Notes: a model not told the origin generated them from the sequence alone. A DNA stretch of 64,000 nucleotides from an uncultured beta proteobacterium (GCA_903934295.1 CAIZNI010000027.1:1-64000), one strand, 5' to 3'; positions 22,726 through 33,871 are shown, counted from the stretch's first letter. Made by a program: numbers and translations.

Positions 22726-24954
22726 TCAGACCCCGATCTTGCCGCCGTCGGTGCGGGTGATCACGATGGTGGCCGAGCGCGGCCGTCCGGTCACCCCGTA
22801 GCCGGTGTTGCCGGGCCACTGGCTCTCGAACGTGAACTCGCTGGCGGTGCCCAGCGCCGGGGTGTTCTCGCCCGGATGCTGGATGCACACGAACATCGTC
22901 TTGCCGTCGGGCGACTCGGTCAGGCCGGTCACTTCGGCGCCCTTGGGCGCCACCAGGAAGCGGCGCAGCTTCGCCTCGCCGAGCGCCGCGCCCACGAAGG
23001 TCTCCTGGGTACCGGTGACCACCGTGCCGCTCACCGTCATGCTGTTGTTCACGGTGACCTTGCCGCCATCGCCCACCGTGCCCGGAATCGCGGCCAGCAG
23101 CATGCAGTTCGTCTCATCGGTCATCGCGCCGTCGTCGGTCTGGATCCAGCAGATGCCGGTCGACTTGCTGAACCACAGGCCGTCGGGCGACGAGAATGAA
23201 TTCTTGGCGGTGAGCTTGGACACATTGGCGTCGCCCGCGTCCTCTTCCGCGCCGAACAGGAAGATGTCCCACACGCAGGTAGAGGCAGTCGACAGACCGC
23301 CCGTTTCCCGGAAGCGGAGGATGTGGCCGTTGGGGTTGCCCGAGCCCTTCTTGCCGTCGACGTCGGCATAGGCGCGCGGGTTGACCGCGTCGACCTTGGT
23401 CGGGGTGCGGTTGGCGTTGCTGTTGTTGGTCAGGGCGAAGTAGATCTCGCCGTTGGCCGGGTTCACCGCGCCCCACTCCGGGCGGTCCATCCGGGTGGCG
23501 CCCAGCGCCGTGGCGGCGTGTCGCGCATTGACCAGCACGTCGCCCTGGTTGGCGAAGGCATAGCCGGTGTAGTCGCGGACCAGGGGGTTGGCGATGCTCA
23601 GTTCCAGCCAGGCGCCGGTGCCGTCGGCATTGAACTTCGCCGCGTACAGCTTGCCTTCGTTGAGGTATTTGTCGCCCACACTCACCCCGCCGCCGACGTC
23701 GGCCGGGTCCCAGTTCGCGGCGCTCACGAACTTGTAGATGTACTCATTGCGCGAATCGCAGCCCATGTAGAAGGCCAGCGGTTTGCCGGCGACCGGCAGG
23801 CCGCAGACTGCGGCTTCGTGGGCGAAGCGGCCCATCGCCACGCGCTTGACCGACTGGGTGTTGCTCAGCGGGTCGATTTCGACGTTGTAGCCGAAGGTGT
23901 TGGGTTCATTGCGGAAGTCGTCGGCCGCGGTCGCGGCGACGGCCGAGACATTCCAGCGCGCGAAGCGGTCGTCGTTCGCGTCCGGGGTGTGCCAGCCCTG
24001 ACCCGAGCCGGTAGTGGCGGTGGCCGCGAGCGGGGTGCTGGCCACGCCGTAGCGGGCGCGCGACGCCGCCAGCTTCGCGTCCACCGCATTGGAGCCCTTG
24101 GGCATGCTGAAGTACGCGGCCCAGTTTTCCTCGCAGGCCAGATAGGTGCCCCAGGGGGTGATGCCGTGGCCGCAGTTGTTCAGCGTGCCGCGGGCGGTCG
24201 CGCCGGTGCGGTCGAATCGGGTCGCCATCAGGGCCTTGATGTCGGCCAGATGCGCGGCCGGGCCGGCGATGCGCACCGGGGTCTGGGCGGTCACGCGGCG
24301 GTTGTAGGGCGAGTCGATCACCATCCGCCAGGCGTTGCCGGTGCGGGTCACTTCGGCCAGGCTCACGCCGTGGTGGTTGATTTCCTTGAGCACTTCGGCC
24401 GCCGGGCGGTTGCCCAGATCCCAGTCGCCGAACTGGCTGAACTTCTTGCCGGTCACGCCGTTGGACGTCTGGCCGGCGAGGTTGAAGAAATGCGCATCGG
24501 CCGAGCTCTCATGGTTCACTGCCAGCACCGCGCGCCCGGTGTCCTGCGTGGTGAACTTGCCGTTACCGCCGATGAAGAACAGGTCCATGCCGTCGTGGTG
24601 GTCGCCGACGCGCATCGACCAGTCGTCGGTGTCGGTGCCCTTGTTCGAATAGGCGCCGATGCTCGACACCAGCCGGTCGCCGGTGGCGTGCAGCACGGTG
24701 TAGCTGTAGCCGGCCGGCAGGACCACGTTGTCGAGCAGGCTTTTCTCGGTGGGGGTGAAGCCCAGCGCGACCGCATCGCTGCCGCCGTCGCTGCTGCCGC
24801 AGGCGCTCACGAAGGGAAGGGTGCTCAGCGCGGCCAGGCCGAAACCGCCACGGATCACGCCGCGCCGCGAGGGGTTGCTCAGCGAACGCGCCAGGACGTC
24901 CTGGAAGTGTTCATGGGTCGACGGGTTGTGGTTGGTATCGAGCTTGTCCGACAT
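22726..24954 (-). CDS. PhoX-family phosphatase (DUF839), Tat-exported
   Basis: 742 aa. The N-terminus has a twin-arginine motif (SRRGVIRG, Arg30-Arg31), a hydrophobic stretch and then VSAC at 49-52, a plausible lipobox, so it is probably a Tat substrate and possibly a lipoprotein. The body has the PhoX family's beta-propeller-type motifs (NHESSADAHFF, NNCGHGITPWGTYLACEENW, DRPEWGAVNP, LTESPDGKTMFVCIQHPG). PhoX enzymes are Ca2+/Fe3+ alkaline phosphatases active on phosphomonoesters. The start at 24954 was chosen because AGGATG lies 8 nt upstream; an ATG 9 nt earlier is inside that SD. No PHO box could be identified. Confidence 0.85.
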   Translation of the reverse strand: MSDKLDTNHNPSTHEHFQDVLARSLSNPSRRGVIRGGFGLAALSTLPFVSACGSSDGGSDAVALGFTPTEKSLLDNVVLPAGYSYTVLHATGDRLVSSIGAYSNKGTDTDDWSMRVGDHHDGMDLFFIGGNGKFTTQDTGRAVLAVNHESSADAHFFNLAGQTSNGVTGKKFSQFGDWDLGNRPAAEVLKEINHHGVSLAEVTRTGNAWRMVIDSPYNRRVTAQTPVRIAGPAAHLADIKALMATRFDRTGATARGTLNNCGHGITPWGTYLACEENWAAYFSMPKGSNAVDAKLAASRARYGVASTPLAATATTGSGQGWHTPDANDDRFARWNVSAVAATAADDFRNEPNTFGYNVEIDPLSNTQSVKRVAMGRFAHEAAVCGLPVAGKPLAFYMGCDSRNEYIYKFVSAANWDPADVGGGVSVGDKYLNEGKLYAAKFNADGTGAWLELSIANPLVRDYTGYAFANQGDVLVNARHAATALGATRMDRPEWGAVNPANGEIYFALTNNSNANRTPTKVDAVNPRAYADVDGKKGSGNPNGHILRFRETGGLSTASTCVWDIFLFGAEEDAGDANVSKLTAKNSFSSPDGLWFSKSTGICWIQTDDGAMTDETNCMLLAAIPGTVGDGGKVTVNNSMTVSGTVVTGTQETFVGAALGEAKLRRFLVAPKGAEVTGLTESPDGKTMFVCIQHPGENTPALGTASEFTFESQWPGNTGYGVTGRPRSATIVITRTDGGKIGV

Positions 24955-25098
24955 GCGAATCATCCTGTGTTGCGCTGTCTGGCTCGGGCGAGGATGTCGC
25001 CGGCCGGACAGGGGTGCACCGGCACGACGCCGGCCGCGATAGGATGAAAGTCGATTGTTGCGGACGAATGTCGAATTCGTGTCAGACCCGTGACGGCG

Positions 25099-26832
25099 CT
25101 AGTGGATTTCCGGGTCGGCGGTGCCGGCGCCGTGCTCGAGGAAATCGAAATCGCAGCCTTCATTGGCCTGCTTCACATGCTTCAGATAGAGCGCCCCGAA
25201 GCCGCGCTGATAGTGCGCCGCCGGCGCGGTCCAGGCAGCGCGGCGGGCCGCCAGTTCGTCGGCCGGCACTTTCAGTTCCAGGCGGCGGGCCGCCACATCG
25301 AGTTCGATCAGGTCGCCGTCGCGCACCAGCGCCAGCGGGCCGCCGATGTGCGATTCGGGCGCCACATGCAGCACGCAGGCGCCATAGCTCGTGCCGCTCA
25401 TGCGGGCATCCGAGATCCGCAGCATGTCGCGCACGCCTTGCTGCAGCAGCTTCTTCGGGATCGGCAGCTGGCCCCACTCCGGCATGCCGGGGGCGCCCTG
25501 GGGGCCGGCGCTTTGCAGCACGATGACCGAGTCGCGGGTGACCGGCAGCGCCGGATCGTCGATGCGCGCGGCCATGTCGTTGTAGTCGCGAAACACCACC
25601 GCCGGGCCGCAATGGCGGTGCAGGTGTGCCTCCATGGCCGCCGGCTTGATCACCGCGCCGTCGGGCGCGAGGTTGCCGTGCAGCACCGCCAGCCCGTCGT
25701 TGGGCACCAGCGGCCGGGTGCGCGGGCGGATCACCTCGTCCTGGTGGACCTGGCTGCCGTCCAGGTTCTCGCCCAGCGTGCGGCCGTTGACGGTGGGCAC
25801 GGTGGTGTCGAGCAGGTCGGTCAGGCGCGACATCAGGCCGCGCAGCCCGCCGGCGTAATAGAAGTCCTCCATCAGGAAGCGGCCGGTGGGCCGGATGTCG
25901 GCCAGCACCGGGGTGCGCCGGGCCAGCGCATCGAAGCGCGCCAGATCCAGGTCGACGCCGGCGCGCCGCGCCAGCGCGATCAGGTGGACGATCGCGTTCG
26001 TCGATCCGCCCAGCGCCAGCACGGTGGTGACGGCGTTGTCGATCGCGCGCGCGTCGACGATGTCGCGGATGCACAGGTCCTCCCAGACCATGTCGACGAT
26101 GCGCTTGCCCGACAGCGTGGCCATCTGCGAATGGCGCGAATCGGGAGCCGGAATCGACGCGGCGCCCGGCAGGGTGAGGCCCATCGCCTCGGTCGCGCTG
26201 GTCATGGTCGAGGCGGTGCCCATCGTCATGCAGTGACCGGGCGAGCGCGCGATGCCTTCCTCGACGCCCCGCCAGTCGTCCTCGGTGATGTTGCCGGCGC
26301 GCAGCTCGGCCCAGTACTTCCAGGTGTCGCTGCCGCTGCCCAGGAACTGGCCCTTGAAGTCGCCGCGCAGCATCGGCCCGGCCGGCACGAAGATCGACGG
26401 CAGGTTCATCGACAGCGCGCCCATCACCAGCGCCGGGGTGGTCTTGTCGCAGCCGCCCATCAGCACGCAGCCGTCGGCCGGGTAGGAGCGCAGCAGTTCC
26501 TCGGTCTCCATCGCCAGCAGGTTGCGGTAGAGCATGGTGGTGGGCTTCTGGAACGGCTCGGACAGCGAGATCGCCGGCATCTCGACCGGGAATCCGCCGG
26601 CCTGCCAGATGCCGCGCTTGACCTCCTCGGCGCGCTGGCGGAAGTGGCTGTGGCAGGGGTTGATGTCGCTCCAGGTGTTGATGATCGCGATCACCGGTTT
26701 GCCGGCGTAGTCGGAGCGGTGATAGCCCATCTGGGCGGTGCGCGAGCGGTGGCCGAACGAGCGCATGTCGTTCACGCCGTACCAGCGGTGGCTGCGCAGT
26801 TCGTCGGGCTTCTTGCGGGCTTTGGTGGTCAT
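25099..26832 (-). CDS. IlvD/Edd family dehydratase, probably a sugar-acid (L-arabinonate-type) dehydratase
   Basis: 577 aa. Three Cys at 60 (NPCHSH), 128 (GGCDKTTPA) and 201 ([11 protein letters not shown]) fit the [2Fe-2S] ligands of the family. Their positions are nearly those of Rhizobium L-arabinonate dehydratase as I recall them. The opening [18 protein letters not shown] is typical of the pentonate dehydratase subgroup rather than of IlvD proper. It would convert an aldonate to a 2-keto-3-deoxy acid; specificity is inferred. The ATG at 26832 follows GGAATCCGCC. No other sugar-pathway gene is adjacent. The very long antisense frames over this gene are shadows. Confidence 0.8.
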   Translation of the reverse strand: MTTKARKKPDELRSHRWYGVNDMRSFGHRSRTAQMGYHRSDYAGKPVIAIINTWSDINPCHSHFRQRAEEVKRGIWQAGGFPVEMPAISLSEPFQKPTTMLYRNLLAMETEELLRSYPADGCVLMGGCDKTTPALVMGALSMNLPSIFVPAGPMLRGDFKGQFLGSGSDTWKYWAELRAGNITEDDWRGVEEGIARSPGHCMTMGTASTMTSATEAMGLTLPGAASIPAPDSRHSQMATLSGKRIVDMVWEDLCIRDIVDARAIDNAVTTVLALGGSTNAIVHLIALARRAGVDLDLARFDALARRTPVLADIRPTGRFLMEDFYYAGGLRGLMSRLTDLLDTTVPTVNGRTLGENLDGSQVHQDEVIRPRTRPLVPNDGLAVLHGNLAPDGAVIKPAAMEAHLHRHCGPAVVFRDYNDMAARIDDPALPVTRDSVIVLQSAGPQGAPGMPEWGQLPIPKKLLQQGVRDMLRISDARMSGTSYGACVLHVAPESHIGGPLALVRDGDLIELDVAARRLELKVPADELAARRAAWTAPAAHYQRGFGALYLKHVKQANEGCDFDFLEHGAGTADPEIH

Positions 26833-26977
26833 GGCGGATTCCTGGAACGGCGGGGCCGGGGTTCGGCGGGCCGGGGGGGCGCGGGGATCGGGAGGGTCGG
26901 AAGCCAAGTGTTGCGCGGTCGATGATACCCGCGCGAATTCCCCCGCGAGGGCTGGCGGGCGGTCCTGTTCCGGGCCC

Positions 26978-27010
26978 GTGGCCGGGCCGGTTTCCCCTAT
27001 CATCGGAGGC
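26978..27010 (+). promoter_or_regulatory. Promoter-like element, copy A (with TATCAT)
   Basis: A 33-nt segment ending with CCCCTATCATCGG (-10-like TATCAT at 26998-27003) lies 64 nt upstream of the patatin gene. It matches the segment at 51820-51852 upstream of an acyl-CoA dehydrogenase at about 29 of 33 positions with one indel. No TTGACA-like -35 is present in either copy. Confidence 0.45.
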
Positions 27011-27073
27011 TCGCGCCGCCGGCCGTCCTGCCTCGGGACGTGGTGCGGCGGGCACTCTCGAGCTTCCCCTTTC

Positions 27074-29413
27074 ATGATCGAACTCTCTTTCTGCGGCGTT
27101 CGCGCACTGTGCGTCGGGCAGCCCTTGCGACGCTTGCGGCGCAGCCTGCCCGCCCTCCTGGCAGCCACCCTGACAGCGACCCTGGCATCCACGCTGGCGA
27201 TGTCGGCGGGCGCCGCGGGCCTGCCGGCGCCCGCTGCTGCTTTGCCGGTTGCGGTTTCCCCCGCCGCGTCTTCGGCCCCCGCCGCCCCCCCGCGCCCGCG
27301 CATCGGCCTGGCCCTGTCGGGCGGCGGCGCGCGCGGGTTCTCGCATGTCGGCATCCTGCGCGCGCTCGAGCGGCTGCGGGTGCCGATCGACTGCATCGCC
27401 GGCACCAGTGCCGGCTCGGCGGTGGCGGCGGCCTATGCGGTGGGCCTGACGCCCGACGAGATCGAGGCCCGGCTGCGCCGCGTCGACTGGAGCGACATCT
27501 TCGCCGACGGCGTCGACCGCACCGACCAGAGCTATCGACGCAAGAACGACGACCGGCCGTTTCAGCTCGGCATGACCTTCGGTCTGGGCGACGACCTCGC
27601 CCTGCGCGCGCCCGAAGGCCTGGTCGCCGGGCACAAGATCGAACTGTTCCTGCATGACCTGCTCGGCGTGAGCACGGTGCTGCCCAGCTTCGACCGTCTG
27701 GCGATGCCCTTTCGCGCCATCGCCACCGACCTGGCCAGCGGCGAGATGGTGGCGCAGCGCGAAGGCAGCCTGGTGCGGGCGGTGCGCGCCAGCATGTCGG
27801 TGCCCTCGGCGTTCGCCCCGGTGCGCGAGGCCGGACGCCTGCTGGTCGACGGCGGGCTCACCCGCAACCTGCCGGTCGATGTGGTGCGCAACCTGTGCGC
27901 CGATGTGGTGATCGCGGTGAACATCGGCAGCCCGCTGCTGCGCGAGGACGAAATGCAGTCCCTGCTCGGGGTGGCGGCGCAGATGGTCAACATCCTGATC
28001 GAGGAGAACGTGCGCCGCTCGTTGGCCGAGATCCGCCCGCGCGATGTGCTGATCCTGCCCGAACTGGGCAAGCTGGGGTCCAGTGATTTCGCCAGCGGCG
28101 TGGCCGCGATTCCGGCGGGTGAGCAGGCTGCGATGGCCAGCGCACCCGCGCTCGCCGCGCTGGCGCTGGCGCCGGCCGACTATCAGCGCTGGGACGCGGC
28201 GCGTCGGCAGTGGTCGCAGGGTCAGGAGCGGGTCGACGCGGTCCGGATCGCACCGACCCGCTTCGTCAATCCAACGGTCATCGAGGCCCAGATCACCGGG
28301 CAGAAAGAAGGCCAGTCGCTGAACCGCGAGGCGCTGCGGGGCGATCTTTCCCGGCTGATGGCCAGCGGCGACTTCTCGCAGATCGACTATCGGCTGATCA
28401 ATGACCAGGGCGCCAGCGTGCTGTGGCTGCGCCCGCAGGAAAAATCGCTGGGCCCGAATTACCTGCGCTTCGGCTTCGGGGCGGCGGCCGATTCGAACGC
28501 GAACTCGCTGTTCAACCTGGCCTTCGGCTACAACCGCACCTGGGTCAATTCGCTCGGCGCGGAGTGGAACTCGATCGCCCAGATCGGACACGCCTCGCGG
28601 CTGGGCACCCAGTTCTTCCAGCCCCTGTCGCCCGATGGCAGCGTGTACCTGGCGGCCCGCCTGATGGCCGACTCCCGGCCGCTGAGCCTGTTCATCGACC
28701 GGCTGCGCATCTCCGACTATTCGGTCAAGACCACGCGCATCGAGCTGATGCTGGGCGCCCAGGGCAAGCTGCTCGACCTGCGCGCCGGGGTCGTGCGCGG
28801 CCAGCGCACCAACGAGTTGCGAATCGGCCTGCCGCTGCTCGACTCGGAGACCGAGCGGTTCGCCGGCTTCACCGGCGGGCTGAGCGTCGACCGGCTCGAT
28901 GCCATCGACTTCCCGCGCGCCGGCTGGGCGCTCGATGTCAGCGGCTTTGCGGCGCGCGAGGCCATGGGCGGCTCGGCGCATTACAACCGGGCCGAGCTGG
29001 TGGCCCAGCAGGTGGGCAGCCGCGGCTCGCACACGTTGAGCGCGCTGCTCAAGCTGGGTTACAGCCCCAACTCCCGGTTGCCGCCCACCGACAGCTTCAG
29101 CCTGGGCGGATTCCTGAACCTGTCGGGCCTGCAGATCAATCAGCTGCTCGGCTCCCAGGTTCAGTACGGCCGGCTCATGTACTACAACCAGGTCATGTCC
29201 CTGCCCAAGCCGTTCGGCAGCGGCCTGTATGCGGGTATGTCCCTGGAGGTCGGGCGCGTCAGCCAGCCGGTGGTGCCACAGGCCGATGCCAGCTGGGTGA
29301 CGGGCGCCAGCGTGTTCGTCGGCGCCAACACCGGGATCGGTCCGGTCTACCTGGGCGTGGGCCATGCCCGGCACGGCGGCAGCGCGGTCTACCTGTTCCT
29401 CGGGCGTCCCTGA
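27074..29413 (+). CDS. Patatin-like phospholipase with Omp85-type C-terminal domain
   Basis: 779 aa. A signal region occupies about residues 25-48. The patatin domain begins at about 77 with the oxyanion motif GGGARG (83-88), the nucleophile Ser112 in GTSAG and the catalytic Asp259 in DGG: an intact Ser-Asp dyad. A POTRA-like segment follows (about 390-465) and the rest is rich in alternating beta strands ending in [19 protein letters not shown], resembling the bacterial surface antigen/Omp85 barrel. This is the PlpD-type architecture, where the lipase is displayed or secreted by its own barrel. The ATG at 27074 starts the signal region. Confidence 0.85.
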   Translation: MIELSFCGVRALCVGQPLRRLRRSLPALLAATLTATLASTLAMSAGAAGLPAPAAALPVAVSPAASSAPAAPPRPRIGLALSGGGARGFSHVGILRALERLRVPIDCIAGTSAGSAVAAAYAVGLTPDEIEARLRRVDWSDIFADGVDRTDQSYRRKNDDRPFQLGMTFGLGDDLALRAPEGLVAGHKIELFLHDLLGVSTVLPSFDRLAMPFRAIATDLASGEMVAQREGSLVRAVRASMSVPSAFAPVREAGRLLVDGGLTRNLPVDVVRNLCADVVIAVNIGSPLLREDEMQSLLGVAAQMVNILIEENVRRSLAEIRPRDVLILPELGKLGSSDFASGVAAIPAGEQAAMASAPALAALALAPADYQRWDAARRQWSQGQERVDAVRIAPTRFVNPTVIEAQITGQKEGQSLNREALRGDLSRLMASGDFSQIDYRLINDQGASVLWLRPQEKSLGPNYLRFGFGAAADSNANSLFNLAFGYNRTWVNSLGAEWNSIAQIGHASRLGTQFFQPLSPDGSVYLAARLMADSRPLSLFIDRLRISDYSVKTTRIELMLGAQGKLLDLRAGVVRGQRTNELRIGLPLLDSETERFAGFTGGLSVDRLDAIDFPRAGWALDVSGFAAREAMGGSAHYNRAELVAQQVGSRGSHTLSALLKLGYSPNSRLPPTDSFSLGGFLNLSGLQINQLLGSQVQYGRLMYYNQVMSLPKPFGSGLYAGMSLEVGRVSQPVVPQADASWVTGASVFVGANTGIGPVYLGVGHARHGGSAVYLFLGRP

Positions 29414-29486
29414 ACAGGGGCCCATCGGAAGAACCGGAACGCCCGCTCAGGTAAGCTCGCGCAACCCAGATTCGGAGGCAATCGAC

Positions 29487-30245
29487 ATGAGCACAGACAA
29501 CCAGGTGGCACTGATCACCGGCGCCGGCAGCGGAGTGGGTCGCGCCACCGCGCTGGCTTTCCTGAACGCCGGCTGGAAGGTCGTGCTGGCCGGGCGCCGC
29601 GCCGATGCGCTGGCGGCCACGGTCGCCGCGGCCGGCGCCAACGGCGGCTCGGCCCTGGCGGTCCCGGCCGACATCGGACGGCCCGACTCGGTGCGGGCCC
29701 TGTTCGATGCGACGCAGGCACGCTTCGGGCGCCTCGACTTCCTGTTCAACAACGCCGGCACCGGTGCGCCGCCGGTGCTGCTGGAAGACCTGACTTACGA
29801 ACAGTGGATGACGGTGGTCAACGCCAACCTGACCGGTACCTTCCTGTGCATGCAGCAGGCTTTCCGGCTGATGAAGAACCAGACGCCGCGCGGCGGGCGC
29901 ATCGTCAACAACGGCTCGATCTCGGCCTACGCGCCGCGCCCCAATTCGGCGCCCTACACCTCGACCAAGCACGGGGTGAGCGGACTGACCCGGGCCGGCG
30001 CGCTCGACGGTCGCAAGTACGACATCGCGGTCGGCCAGATCGACATCGGCAATGCGGTCACCGAGATGACCGAGCGGATGGCCAACGGCGTGCTGCAGCC
30101 CGATGGCAGCATGCGGGTCGAGCCGCGCATGGACGTCGACCATGTCGCGCAGTCGGTGCTGCACATGGCCGGCCTGCCGCTGGAGTCGAACGTGCTGTTC
30201 ATGACGGTGATGGCCACGAAGATGCCTTTTGTGGGTCGCGGCTGA
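29487..30245 (+). CDS. Short-chain dehydrogenase/reductase (SDR 1)
   Basis: 252 aa classical SDR. Cofactor motif TGAGSGVG (11-18), NNAG (88-91), and catalytic Ser144, Tyr157 and Lys161 (YTSTK). Arg37-Arg38 after the second strand favour NADP(H). SD CGGAGG is 8 nt before the ATG. It is a single gene divergent in role from its neighbours; substrate unknown. Confidence 0.85.
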   Translation: MSTDNQVALITGAGSGVGRATALAFLNAGWKVVLAGRRADALAATVAAAGANGGSALAVPADIGRPDSVRALFDATQARFGRLDFLFNNAGTGAPPVLLEDLTYEQWMTVVNANLTGTFLCMQQAFRLMKNQTPRGGRIVNNGSISAYAPRPNSAPYTSTKHGVSGLTRAGALDGRKYDIAVGQIDIGNAVTEMTERMANGVLQPDGSMRVEPRMDVDHVAQSVLHMAGLPLESNVLFMTVMATKMPFVGRG

Positions 30246-30277
30246 GGCACGCGGGGCACCGGGCGGGGGGGCGCGCG

Positions 30278-31222
30278 TCAGTAGCCGCGGTCGAGATCGA
30301 CGGGATCCTCGGGCAGCCCCCCGTTTTCCCAGGCCTTCAGGCTGCGCATGAACTTGGCGAACACCGCCTGGCGGACCTGCGGGCTGATCGCGCAGGTGTG
30401 CGGCGTGAGGAACACCTTCGGATGGGCGTAGAGCGGATGGCCCTCGGGCAAGGGCTCGGGCTCGGTCACGTCCAGGCTCGCCCAGCTCAGCCGCCCGGCA
30501 TCGAGCGCCTCGATCAGGGCCTGCTGGTCGATGAGGCTGCCGCGCGCCACGTTGATCAGATGAAGGCCCGGGCGCGCGAGCGCCAGCGTGTGCGCGTTGA
30601 CCACATGACGCGTGGCCTCGGTGCCGGGCGCGACGAGCGCGAGGTGGTCGCTGGAGGCCATCAGATCCTCGAGGCCCTCGGCCTGCTGCACGCCGTCCAT
30701 GCCCAGCGCACCGGGCTGGCGCCGCGTCGCCCGCACCCGCAGGCCCAGTGCCAGCGCGCGCCGCGCGAGCGCCTGACCGATGCCGCCGAATCCGAACAGC
30801 CCGAGCGTGCTGCCCGCCAGCGCGGGGGCCGGTGTGCGTCGCCACTCCTGACGCGAGCGCGCGCGCCGCTCGGGCAGGCGCAGCGCGCGCTGCAGCACGC
30901 AGGCCAGCACCCAGTCGGCGATGGTCTCGGAAGAGGTGCTGTGAGCGCTCGTGACCAGCGGCCCGCGCAGCATCCACGGCGGATAGTTGTTGAAGCCGGT
31001 GGAGTTCAGCTGCACCCAGCGCAGCCCGTAGGGCCAGCCGGCCGGCTCGGGGCGCGCGCGCACCTCGGCCGACACCGCCACGGCCAGCAGCACCGACGCC
31101 TGCGGCGGCAGGGGCGCATCGAGCACCGGTGGCAGGGAAACGACCTCGACATCCGGCCGCGCGGCGCGCAGCCAGCCGTCGAACTCTTCGCCGAACTGGC
31201 TGGCGATCACAAGGCGTGTCAT
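30278..31222 (-). CDS. D-2-hydroxyacid dehydrogenase family protein
   Basis: 314 aa. The NAD-binding motif LGLFGFGGIGQALARRALALG and the catalytic set Arg (NVARGSLID), Glu (EPEPLPEGHPL) and His (LTPHTCAIS) of the D-isomer-specific 2-hydroxyacid dehydrogenases are present. It would interconvert 2-oxo and D-2-hydroxy acids, probably as a glyoxylate/hydroxypyruvate reductase-like enzyme. The ATG at 31222 follows GGAGCTCCTCC; an upstream in-frame ATG adds 13 residues. It is the last gene of a minus-strand trio with the alcohol dehydrogenase and aminotransferase. Confidence 0.85.
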   Translation of the reverse strand: MTRLVIASQFGEEFDGWLRAARPDVEVVSLPPVLDAPLPPQASVLLAVAVSAEVRARPEPAGWPYGLRWVQLNSTGFNNYPPWMLRGPLVTSAHSTSSETIADWVLACVLQRALRLPERRARSRQEWRRTPAPALAGSTLGLFGFGGIGQALARRALALGLRVRATRRQPGALGMDGVQQAEGLEDLMASSDHLALVAPGTEATRHVVNAHTLALARPGLHLINVARGSLIDQQALIEALDAGRLSWASLDVTEPEPLPEGHPLYAHPKVFLTPHTCAISPQVRQAVFAKFMRSLKAWENGGLPEDPVDLDRGY

Positions 31223-31288
31223 GGAGGAGCTCCGGGTCGGGATCCACAAGGGAGCCGGCATTGTCGCGGCGCCGGCCGGCGCGCGTGC

Positions 31289-32515
31289 TTACCAGCAGTC
31301 CTGGATGAGCTCGGCGAGCATCGCCTGCTCCTTCAGGAACTCGCGCTTCGGATCGGCGTTGAAGTTCTTCAGCGAGTGCGCCATCACCGCCGGCAGGCTT
31401 TCGCGCGGGATGTCGAGCTGCGAGATTCGGGTGGGCAGCCCCGCGGCCTGAAAGACCCGCTCGAGCTCGGCGGCGGCACGCTCGGGGGCGAGCGCCACTG
31501 ACTCGTCGGGCTGCCACACCCCCAGGCCCTGGGCCATCTTCGCCATGGCCTGCGGATCGCGCGGGCCGAGCCGACGCACCACCATCGGGGTGAGTGCGGT
31601 GTTGGCCTCGCCCTGCCCCACCTGGGGGTGGAGCTGGAAGAGGCCGGTGGCAAAGCCGTAGACCACGCGGCTCACCCAGTGGGTGCCGATCGGTCCGCCA
31701 CCGTCGTCGGCTTCGCGGTTCTGCAGGAACGACGCCGCGCAGGCGGCGATGCGTGGGCCCGGATCGCGGGTATCGTCCACCCGCGAGAGCGCGAACTGCG
31801 CGAGCCGGAAGGACTGCAGGCGGTCGCCTTCGCACAAGGGCGAGGTCTGCGGCGCGCCCAGGTTCACCACCGAGCGCCAGTACACCGAGGCGCTGGTCGT
31901 GCGCACCAGCGACACCGGCGCCGTCATCAGCGCCTCCGAGTCCCAGAAGAGGGCCACCGGCCGGGTCTTGGGGTCGAAGAACTCCATGCGGTGCCCGCGC
32001 GATGGATCCTTCACCGCCGAGCCTGCGCGGTTCTGCGCGCTGGTGGCGGCGGTGAGCACATTGATGATCGGCACCTTGGGCGCCATCAGCTTCGGGCTGA
32101 TGGCGGCGCCGTGCGCGGGATACTGGGTGATCAGGGTATCGATGGGCGCGCTCTCGGCCATCAGGATGGCGACCACCCGGGCGCCCTGCGTGACGCTGCC
32201 CGCGCCCACGCTGACGAGCAGGTCGGCGTTCGCGTCCTTCGCGGCCCGGGCCGCGCGCACCACGGCATCGAGCGTGGTGTCCTTGTCCATTTCGTCGAAC
32301 ACGCCGGCGCAGTCTGCGCCAAGAATGGCGCGGATGCGGGCGATCAGGCCCAGGCTGCGCGACACCGTGCGGCCGCAGACGATGAAGGCGCGCTTGGCGC
32401 CGTGGCGCTTGAGTTCGACGGGCAACTGCTCGAGGGCGTCTTCGCCGCTGTACAGGCGCAGCGGGTAGGACACGGCACGAAAGTCGTTCTGGTACTGGGG
32501 CGCGGGTGGGGTCAT
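31289..32515 (-). CDS. Iron-containing alcohol dehydrogenase / maleylacetate reductase family
   Basis: 408 aa. Rossmann-type N-terminal domain with VSVGAGSVTQGARVVAI, corresponding to the family GGGS.D.AK nucleotide loop, followed by an all-helical metal domain with candidate ligands His in THWVSRVVYGFA and FQLHPQVGQGEAN. The Fe-ADH family oxidises alcohols or reduces maleylacetate. The GGGS..D motif is altered (GAGSVTQ), which is also seen in divergent members. The ATG at 32515 follows AGGAACC. It lies 66 nt upstream of the hydroxyacid dehydrogenase and 69 nt downstream of the aminotransferase. Confidence 0.75.
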   Translation of the reverse strand: MTPPAPQYQNDFRAVSYPLRLYSGEDALEQLPVELKRHGAKRAFIVCGRTVSRSLGLIARIRAILGADCAGVFDEMDKDTTLDAVVRAARAAKDANADLLVSVGAGSVTQGARVVAILMAESAPIDTLITQYPAHGAAISPKLMAPKVPIINVLTAATSAQNRAGSAVKDPSRGHRMEFFDPKTRPVALFWDSEALMTAPVSLVRTTSASVYWRSVVNLGAPQTSPLCEGDRLQSFRLAQFALSRVDDTRDPGPRIAACAASFLQNREADDGGGPIGTHWVSRVVYGFATGLFQLHPQVGQGEANTALTPMVVRRLGPRDPQAMAKMAQGLGVWQPDESVALAPERAAAELERVFQAAGLPTRISQLDIPRESLPAVMAHSLKNFNADPKREFLKEQAMLAELIQDCW

Positions 32516-32584
32516 GGTTCCTAACATAGCGCCGCTTGGGGACTCAGGCAAAGTGCCGCGTCCGGATTCTTCACGTCATCCGTT

Positions 32585-33772
32585 TCAGGGCGCCTGGCGC
32601 TGATACCAGTCCTTCACCGCTGCCACATACCGCTGCACCCCCTCGGCCACCGTGGCCGCGTCCAGCGCGCCGTACGACAGCCGCTGGTAGTTGGCGGTGC
32701 GCGTGTCGGTCAGCCCGAAGGCGAAGCCGGGAATCGTCGCCACGCGGTGGCGCTCGGTCATCGCCCGGTTGAAGGCGAGCGCATCGGGCACCCCGGGCAG
32801 TTTCATCAGCACATAGAACGCGCCCTGGGTGCGCGGGAACTGCGCCAGATCGCCCAGCCCCGACAGCGCCTCGTGCACCGAGGCCCGCACCCGCGCCAGA
32901 TCGGCGACGCGCGGCTCGACCATCGCGCGGCCCTGGCGCAGCGCCTGCAGGGCGAGCAGCTGCGAGGCCACCGGCGCACAGATCAGGTTGGTGTCCTGCA
33001 CCTTGTTCATCGCATCGAACAGGTCGGCCGGATACACCAGGTAGCCGACCCGCCAGCTCGCCATCCCGTAGTTCTTCGAGAAGGAAAAGAACGACAGGGT
33101 GTGGGCGTGCGCGCCGGCGATCGAGCCCGGCGAGAAGTGCCGCGCCTCGTCGTAGGTGAAGTACTCGTAGGCCTCGTCGCTGAAGTGGTAGATCCCGCGG
33201 CTGGCGCACAGCGCGTTGACCGCCTGCAGGTCGGCCTCCGGATAGACCGCGCCGGTCGGGTTGTTCGGCGACACGGTGACGATGGCGCGGGTGCGCGGGG
33301 TGATCGCCGCGGCCAGCGCCGCCACATCGAGCTGCCAGTCGTCGCGCGTGGGCACCGGCACCGGCACGCAGCCGCCCATGCGGATCGCCATTTCCTGGTT
33401 GAAATAGAACGGCGTCGGCAGGATGAACTCGTCGCCCGGGTCGGCCACCGCCAGCACCGCATTGAGGAAGGCCATGTTGCTGCCGGCGGTGACCATGATC
33501 CGGGCCTGGTCGCCGGTCACGATGCCGTTCTCGCGGGCGAGCTTGGCCTGGATCTCCTCGACCAGGGGCCCGTAGCCGCTGACCGCCTGGTACTTGTTGA
33601 GCTGGACATCGGCCATCAGGCCGGGCAGCGCCGCCACCGCGTCGGCGGGCGGGCCGTAGCTCACGACGCCCTGGCCCAGCGAGATGGTGCCGGGGTTGTC
33701 GCGCACCAGCGCGGCGATGGTGGGGATGATCGGGGTATCGACCCGATCCATGCGGGCGGAACTGCGTTTCAT
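32585..33772 (-). CDS. PLP-dependent aminotransferase, class I/II
   Basis: 395 aa fold-type I aminotransferase. N-terminal ISLGQGVVSYGPP, the NNPTG motif (SPNNPTGAVY), DEAYEYFTY, and the PLP Lys in SFSKNYGMASWRVGYL with the phosphate-binding Arg soon after. The C-terminal Arg for the substrate carboxylate falls in RLSYG. It resembles aspartate/aromatic-type enzymes; specificity is unknown. First gene of the minus-strand trio; the three could turn an amino acid into a 2-oxo and then 2-hydroxy acid (inference). Confidence 0.85.
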   Translation of the reverse strand: MKRSSARMDRVDTPIIPTIAALVRDNPGTISLGQGVVSYGPPADAVAALPGLMADVQLNKYQAVSGYGPLVEEIQAKLARENGIVTGDQARIMVTAGSNMAFLNAVLAVADPGDEFILPTPFYFNQEMAIRMGGCVPVPVPTRDDWQLDVAALAAAITPRTRAIVTVSPNNPTGAVYPEADLQAVNALCASRGIYHFSDEAYEYFTYDEARHFSPGSIAGAHAHTLSFFSFSKNYGMASWRVGYLVYPADLFDAMNKVQDTNLICAPVASQLLALQALRQGRAMVEPRVADLARVRASVHEALSGLGDLAQFPRTQGAFYVLMKLPGVPDALAFNRAMTERHRVATIPGFAFGLTDTRTANYQRLSYGALDAATVAEGVQRYVAAVKDWYQRQAP

Positions 33773-33871
33773 GGTGGTAAGGGCCGGGGGGCCTGCCGGG
33801 TGCCGGAAAGGCGATGATCTTAGCCCAAGGGTGAGGCGCAGCGCGCGCGCGGACCGATTCCCGGCCGGCCG

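Noticed and set aside
25160-29425. A 1421-codon open frame on the minus strand
   Set aside because: It runs antisense through the patatin gene and out of frame through the dehydratase; composition is Arg/Pro/Gly/His-rich without domains, the usual shadow of GC-rich codon bias.
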